NCBI GenBank assembly: GCA_013297675.1
Contig: JAAFHZ010000009.1
Coordinates: forward strand, 1-61,522
From: Synechococcales cyanobacterium bin59.metabat.ball.084
GTDB taxonomy: Bacteria; Cyanobacteriota; Cyanobacteriia; Cyanobacteriales; Chamaesiphonaceae
Reading direction: 5' to 3'
Length of the DNA: 61,522 nt
The translations under genes and the position numbers were made by a program. Positions within the stretch are counted from its first letter, which is position 1; every line of letters starts with the position of its first letter. Under the pieces are notes generated by a model. That model did no database searches. It worked only from the letters and a program-made list of their open reading frames with translations, and was not told the origin of the DNA. Below are positions 58,448-61,522 of the stretch, piece after piece.

Positions 58448-59437
58448 ATGAAAATATCTGAAATTGGTGAAGCTGGGCTGTTGAAGCTAATCTTCCCGTA
58501 TTGTTTACCAGGCACCGTTGGCGATGACGCAGCGGTGCTTGCGTTTGCGGGTGAAAATTTAGTGGTGACTACCGATGTGCTGGTCGATCGAGTGCATTTT
58601 AGTGATCAGACCACTGCGGCTCAAGATGTGGGTTGGCGATCGGCGGCGGCTAACCTCTCAGATTTGGCGGCCATGGGAGCGCTGCCTTTGGGTATTACGG
58701 TAGGTTTGGGTCTACCCCCAGATACTCCGGTGCAATGGGTGGAAGATTTGTACCGGGGCTTGAATGCTTGTTTGGAGCGTTACGATACTGGCATTGTAGG
58801 TGGTGATATTTATCGATCGACTGTGCGGACTGTGGCCATTACGGCTTTTGGCAAAGTAGAGAGTGGGGCGGTGATCCGACGAAATGCAGCGGTGCCCGGA
58901 GCGGCGATCGTGGTGACGGGTGAGCATGGCAAGTCTAAGGCCGGTTTGGAATTATTGTTGGATGTGAATCTTGGGCAAGAGTTGGATTTGATCGATCGGC
59001 AAGAGTTAATTCGCGCTCATCAACGTCCGCTGCCTCGGTTAGATGTGGTGCCAATGATCACTATGCTACAGCCGGAGTTTGTGGCGGGGATGGATAGCAG
59101 TGATGGTTTGTTGGATGCAATTTCTCAGATTTGTCGGGCTAGTGGGGTGGGGGCGAGGATCAATCGATCAGCGATCGCGATTCCGGCGGGGTTAACCAAG
59201 TTGACTGAAAATCCGATCGCCTTTGGCGCAAGCGGAGCTATCGATTGGGTGTTAGGAGGCGGCGAAGATTTTGAGTTGGTGCTCTGTTTACCCGTTTCCA
59301 CTGCCTATGCGCTGGTGGAATTAATTGGTGGGACAGCGGCAATTATTGGCACGACCACGGCAAATCCAGAAATTTTGCTGGTGGATGATCAGACCGAAAT
59401 TTTATTGACCTCCCATAGTCAGTTTCAGCATTATTAG
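58448..59437 (+). CDS. thiL: Thiamine-monophosphate kinase
   Basis: 329 residues. Family motifs: GDDAAVLAF, TTDVLVDRVHF, AAANLSDLAAMGALP, GGDIYRS, AGMDSSDGLLDAI, GGGEDFELVLCLP. It phosphorylates thiamine monophosphate to the pyrophosphate cofactor. At residues 256-264 the chain reads PIAFGASGA, encoded by a 29-bp dispersed repeat (59215-59243) just before the conserved GGGEDFEL. The gene has absorbed a mobile repeat without losing its frame. Confidence 0.92.
   Translation: MKISEIGEAGLLKLIFPYCLPGTVGDDAAVLAFAGENLVVTTDVLVDRVHFSDQTTAAQDVGWRSAAANLSDLAAMGALPLGITVGLGLPPDTPVQWVEDLYRGLNACLERYDTGIVGGDIYRSTVRTVAITAFGKVESGAVIRRNAAVPGAAIVVTGEHGKSKAGLELLLDVNLGQELDLIDRQELIRAHQRPLPRLDVVPMITMLQPEFVAGMDSSDGLLDAISQICRASGVGARINRSAIAIPAGLTKLTENPIAFGASGAIDWVLGGGEDFELVLCLPVSTAYALVELIGGTAAIIGTTTANPEILLVDDQTEILLTSHSQFQHY
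59215..59243 (+). repeat. Copy of a 29-bp dispersed repeat inside thiL
   Basis: It starts GATCGCCTTTGGCGC and ends AAGCGGAGCTATCG. It is read through in the thiL frame as part of IAFGASGAI. Confidence 0.65.
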
Positions 59438-59592
59438 AGAATTTTAGCCGGTGACTCTAACTCTTCCTATGATAGAGATAGTCTGAATATCGGGACTTAT
59501 GGGTATTATGGCTATGAGCCAAGTATTACCGCCACAATACCTTGACCAAAGTTGGTTAATATCAATTAGTGCCATTCAAATTGTGATTGTCT

Positions 59593-61398
59593 ATGCTATC
59601 AAAACCAGCGATTTCCGTCACGAACTTTGGTCATTTGCACGAACACAGCGAACAGTTGTTGCGGCTGGGACTGCTGGCAGAAAAATATTTTGCCGAAGAT
59701 CCGAATACTTGTTTGTTGAAACTGCGGCAGTTGGCGGAACTTCTGGCACAGATGGTGGCTGCACAGGTGGGGGTGTTTGTTTCAGCCGATGAATCTCAGC
59801 GTGATTTGTTGCGGCGGTTGCAAGATCAAGGGATTTTGCCGCGCGAAATTGCTCAGTTGTTTGATGTGATTCGTCGATCGGGTAATTCGGCAAACCACGC
59901 ATTTACTGATGATCATCGCATGGCGCTAGATAATCTCAAGATTGCTTGGCAACTTAGTTTATGGTTTCATCGCACGTTCAAAAATCCAGGGTTTAAGTCG
60001 GGGGCATTTATTCCACCGATGGCACCAGCAGCAGAAAGTGCTGAATTGCGATCGGAGTTAGCTCGTTTAACCGAAGCTTTACAAGCTTATGAAGCAACAC
60101 AGCAAGAGACCGTGCAGCAGCTAGAAGCTGTATCAGCTACTTTGAAAACTGCTCAAGAAGAACAGTTGTTTTGGGAGCAGATGGCGATCGAGGCCGATCA
60201 AGCCAAGGTGGAATTGGCTAAGCGTTTAGCAGAGCAGCAGGCTAATGCTCTAATTCAACCCAAGAATTTGCTTAAAACTTATATCAAAGCTGCTAACCAA
60301 GCAGCAGAATCGGTGCAGCTTGATGAGGCTAGTACTCGTAAGCTAATTGATGAGCAGTTGCGGCAGGCTGGTTGGGAAGTTGATTCTGTTGAGCTGATTT
60401 ATCAGAAAGGGGCAAGGCCAGCCAAAGGCAAAAATCGGGCGATCGCCGAATGGCCGGTTAATAGTGGTCGTGCCGACTATGTATTATTTGTAGGGTTAAT
60501 GCCAGTAGCGACGGTGGAAGCTAAGCGGAAAAATGCCAATGTTTCGGGGGCTTTACAGCAAGCTAAACGCTACAGTCGAGATTTTCGGTTGGAGGCTGAG
60601 CAGCAGAGTCCGGGAGGGGCTTGGGGAGAATATGTGATTCCTTTTGTATTTTCGGCTAATGGTCGCCCGTATCTCAGGCAGCTCGAAACCCTTAGTGGCA
60701 TTTGGTTTAATGATGTCCGGCGATCTGAAAATTTGGCTCATGCTTTGGATGGTTGGTATACCCCAGCAGGTTTAGGGGCTTTGTTGAAGCGGGATGTGGT
60801 AGCAGCTCATCAATCTTTGGCGGCACAGGGATTTACCTATAATTTACAACTGCGACCTTATCAGCAGGATGCCATTCGGGCGATCGAAGCCCAAATTGCC
60901 GCAGAGCAGCGGGATCTGTTGGTGGCTATGGCTACTGGGACTGGTAAAACCAAGACTTGTATTGCTTTAATTTATCGGTTGCTGAAAGCGCAGCGTTTTA
61001 GACGAGTGTTGTTTTTGGTTGATCGATCGGCTCTGGGTGAACAGGCTGCTAACACCTTTAAAGATACGCGCATGGAGAATTTGCAGACTTTTGCCGATAT
61101 TTTTGGGATTAAGGAATTAGCCGATCAACAGGCGGATACTGATACATCTGTGCATATTGCCACGATTCAAGGAATGGTGCAGCGGATTTTGTATCCGGGG
61201 GAAAATGTGGTACCACCCCAGATCGATGAATATGACTGCATTATTGTAGATGAATGCCATCGGGGGTATTTGCTCGATCGAGAAATGGCTGATACTGAGC
61301 TGACTTTTCGCAGTTTTGATGACTATATTTCTAAGTATCGGCGGGTTCTGGATTATTTTGATGCGGTGAAAATTGGTTTGACGGCCACTCCGGCTTTC
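59593..61398 (+). pseudogene. hsdR: Type I restriction enzyme R subunit (HsdR), interrupted by an insertion
   Basis: About 600 codons are present. The N-terminal DUF4145-like helical region (LLRLGLLAEKYFAEDPNTCL) and a coiled coil (about 155-220) come first. An HSDR_N nuclease domain follows (RADYVLFVGLMPVATVEAKR, the D...E-x-K site), then the SF2 helicase with Walker A (ATGTGKTKTC) and DECH (IIVDECHRG). At motif III (GLTATPA) the reading switches into foreign sequence at about 61395 and stops at 61416. The C-terminal translocase half is cut off by an ISAs1-type insertion. The start is ATG at 59593. Confidence 0.8.
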
Positions 61399-61522
61399 AG
61401 GGTTATTTCATTCTAAAAAGAGACTTAAGAAAATTAAGGCCGGAACCAGCTTTACGTTGTGCTTGAGCCATATTTGAAAGGCCATTTTCTCGGTAAAGAT
61501 TTAGGGTGAAATTACGTGCCAA
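61396..61522 (-). mobile_element. ISAs1-family insertion sequence, partial (right edge)
   Basis: The hsdR frame is broken at about 61395, and the following bases (CAGGGTTATTTCATTC) look like an ISAs1-type terminal inverted repeat. The inverted repeat is followed almost at once by the end of a transposase frame on the minus strand. The other end is outside the window. Confidence 0.7.
61403..61522 (-). CDS. ISAs1-family transposase, C-terminal fragment
   Basis: The last 39 residues are readable: LARNFTLNLYRENGLSNMAQ, then AQRKAGSGLNFLKSLFRMK and TAA at 61403. This is the usual C-terminus of cyanobacterial ISAs1/H-repeat-type transposases. The N-terminal part is beyond the right edge. Confidence 0.75.
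   Translation of the reverse strand: MARNFTLNLYRENGLSNMAQAQRKAGSGLNFLKSLFRMK

Noticed and set aside
59499-59792. A 97-codon plus-strand frame overlapping the start of hsdR
   Set aside because: It overlaps the well-supported hsdR frame for most of its length and its product has no recognisable features.

Overview
The window is chromosomal DNA of a cyanobacterium. The evidence is the very high density of CGATCG / GCGATCGC (HIP1-type) palindromes and a gene set typical of the phylum: an RppA-like response regulator, the ferredoxin-thioredoxin reductase variable chain, the DUF3119-DUF3086-plsY cluster, CRR7, DUF2854, DUF3352, a fluorescence-recovery-protein-like gene, a BMC-domain protein, GUN4 and COP23 domains, and several Ser/Thr kinases. 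I cannot name the species. No tRNA, rRNA or CRISPR array was seen.

Layout. 0-8.7 kb is core sequence: a trypsin-like protease cut by the left edge, DUF3352 protein, TVP38-type membrane protein, Ser/Thr kinase, RppA, cell-wall amidase, MoaD-like protein and threonine synthase. 8.75-11 kb holds an IS200/IS605 element (tnpA + tnpB) that splits a DUF985 cupin gene. 11.0-17.9 kb is an AT-rich island in which I see no CGATCG: a MazF-type toxin-antitoxin pair, an HTH protein, a class A penicillin-binding protein with a coiled-coil insertion, several membrane proteins, a membrane-anchored GUN4 domain and an intact IS66-family element with perfect 8-bp target duplications. 18-25.6 kb returns to core genes (FTR variable chain, DUF3119, DUF3086, PlsY, an ABC exporter), plus a decayed toxin-antitoxin copy. 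25.8-34.5 kb is accessory sequence: toxin-antitoxin genes, a PsbP-like protein, a trypsin-pseudoLytM fusion, a COP23 protein, repeated orphan HTH antitoxins carrying remnants of lost toxins, an Rpn nuclease, an HNH pair and an IS5-family remnant. 34.6-49.4 kb is mostly core: phosphotransferase, DOMON-like protein, amidase, GDT1-type exporter, pentapeptide and BMC proteins, two kinases, SelO, CRR7, DUF2854 and an MFS transporter, with more TA genes. 49.5-55.7 kb is a complete TonB-ExbD-ExbB system in one operon with a BlaI repressor and an M56 sensor protease, divergent from a TonB-dependent receptor. 55.7-61.5 kb has fabG, an FRP-like gene, thiL and a type I restriction gene (hsdR) cut by an ISAs1-type insertion at the right edge.

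How the genes work together. The clearest functional unit is the BlaI/M56-controlled TonB uptake locus. The two AT-rich islands (11-18 kb and 27-29.8 kb) combine envelope enzymes or pseudo-enzymes (PBP, pseudo-LytM) with cyanobacterial signalling or conflict-type domains (GUN4, COP23, trypsin, HTH). They are the best candidates for undescribed systems. A 29-bp dispersed repeat occurs at least six times, including inside thiL and an HTH gene.
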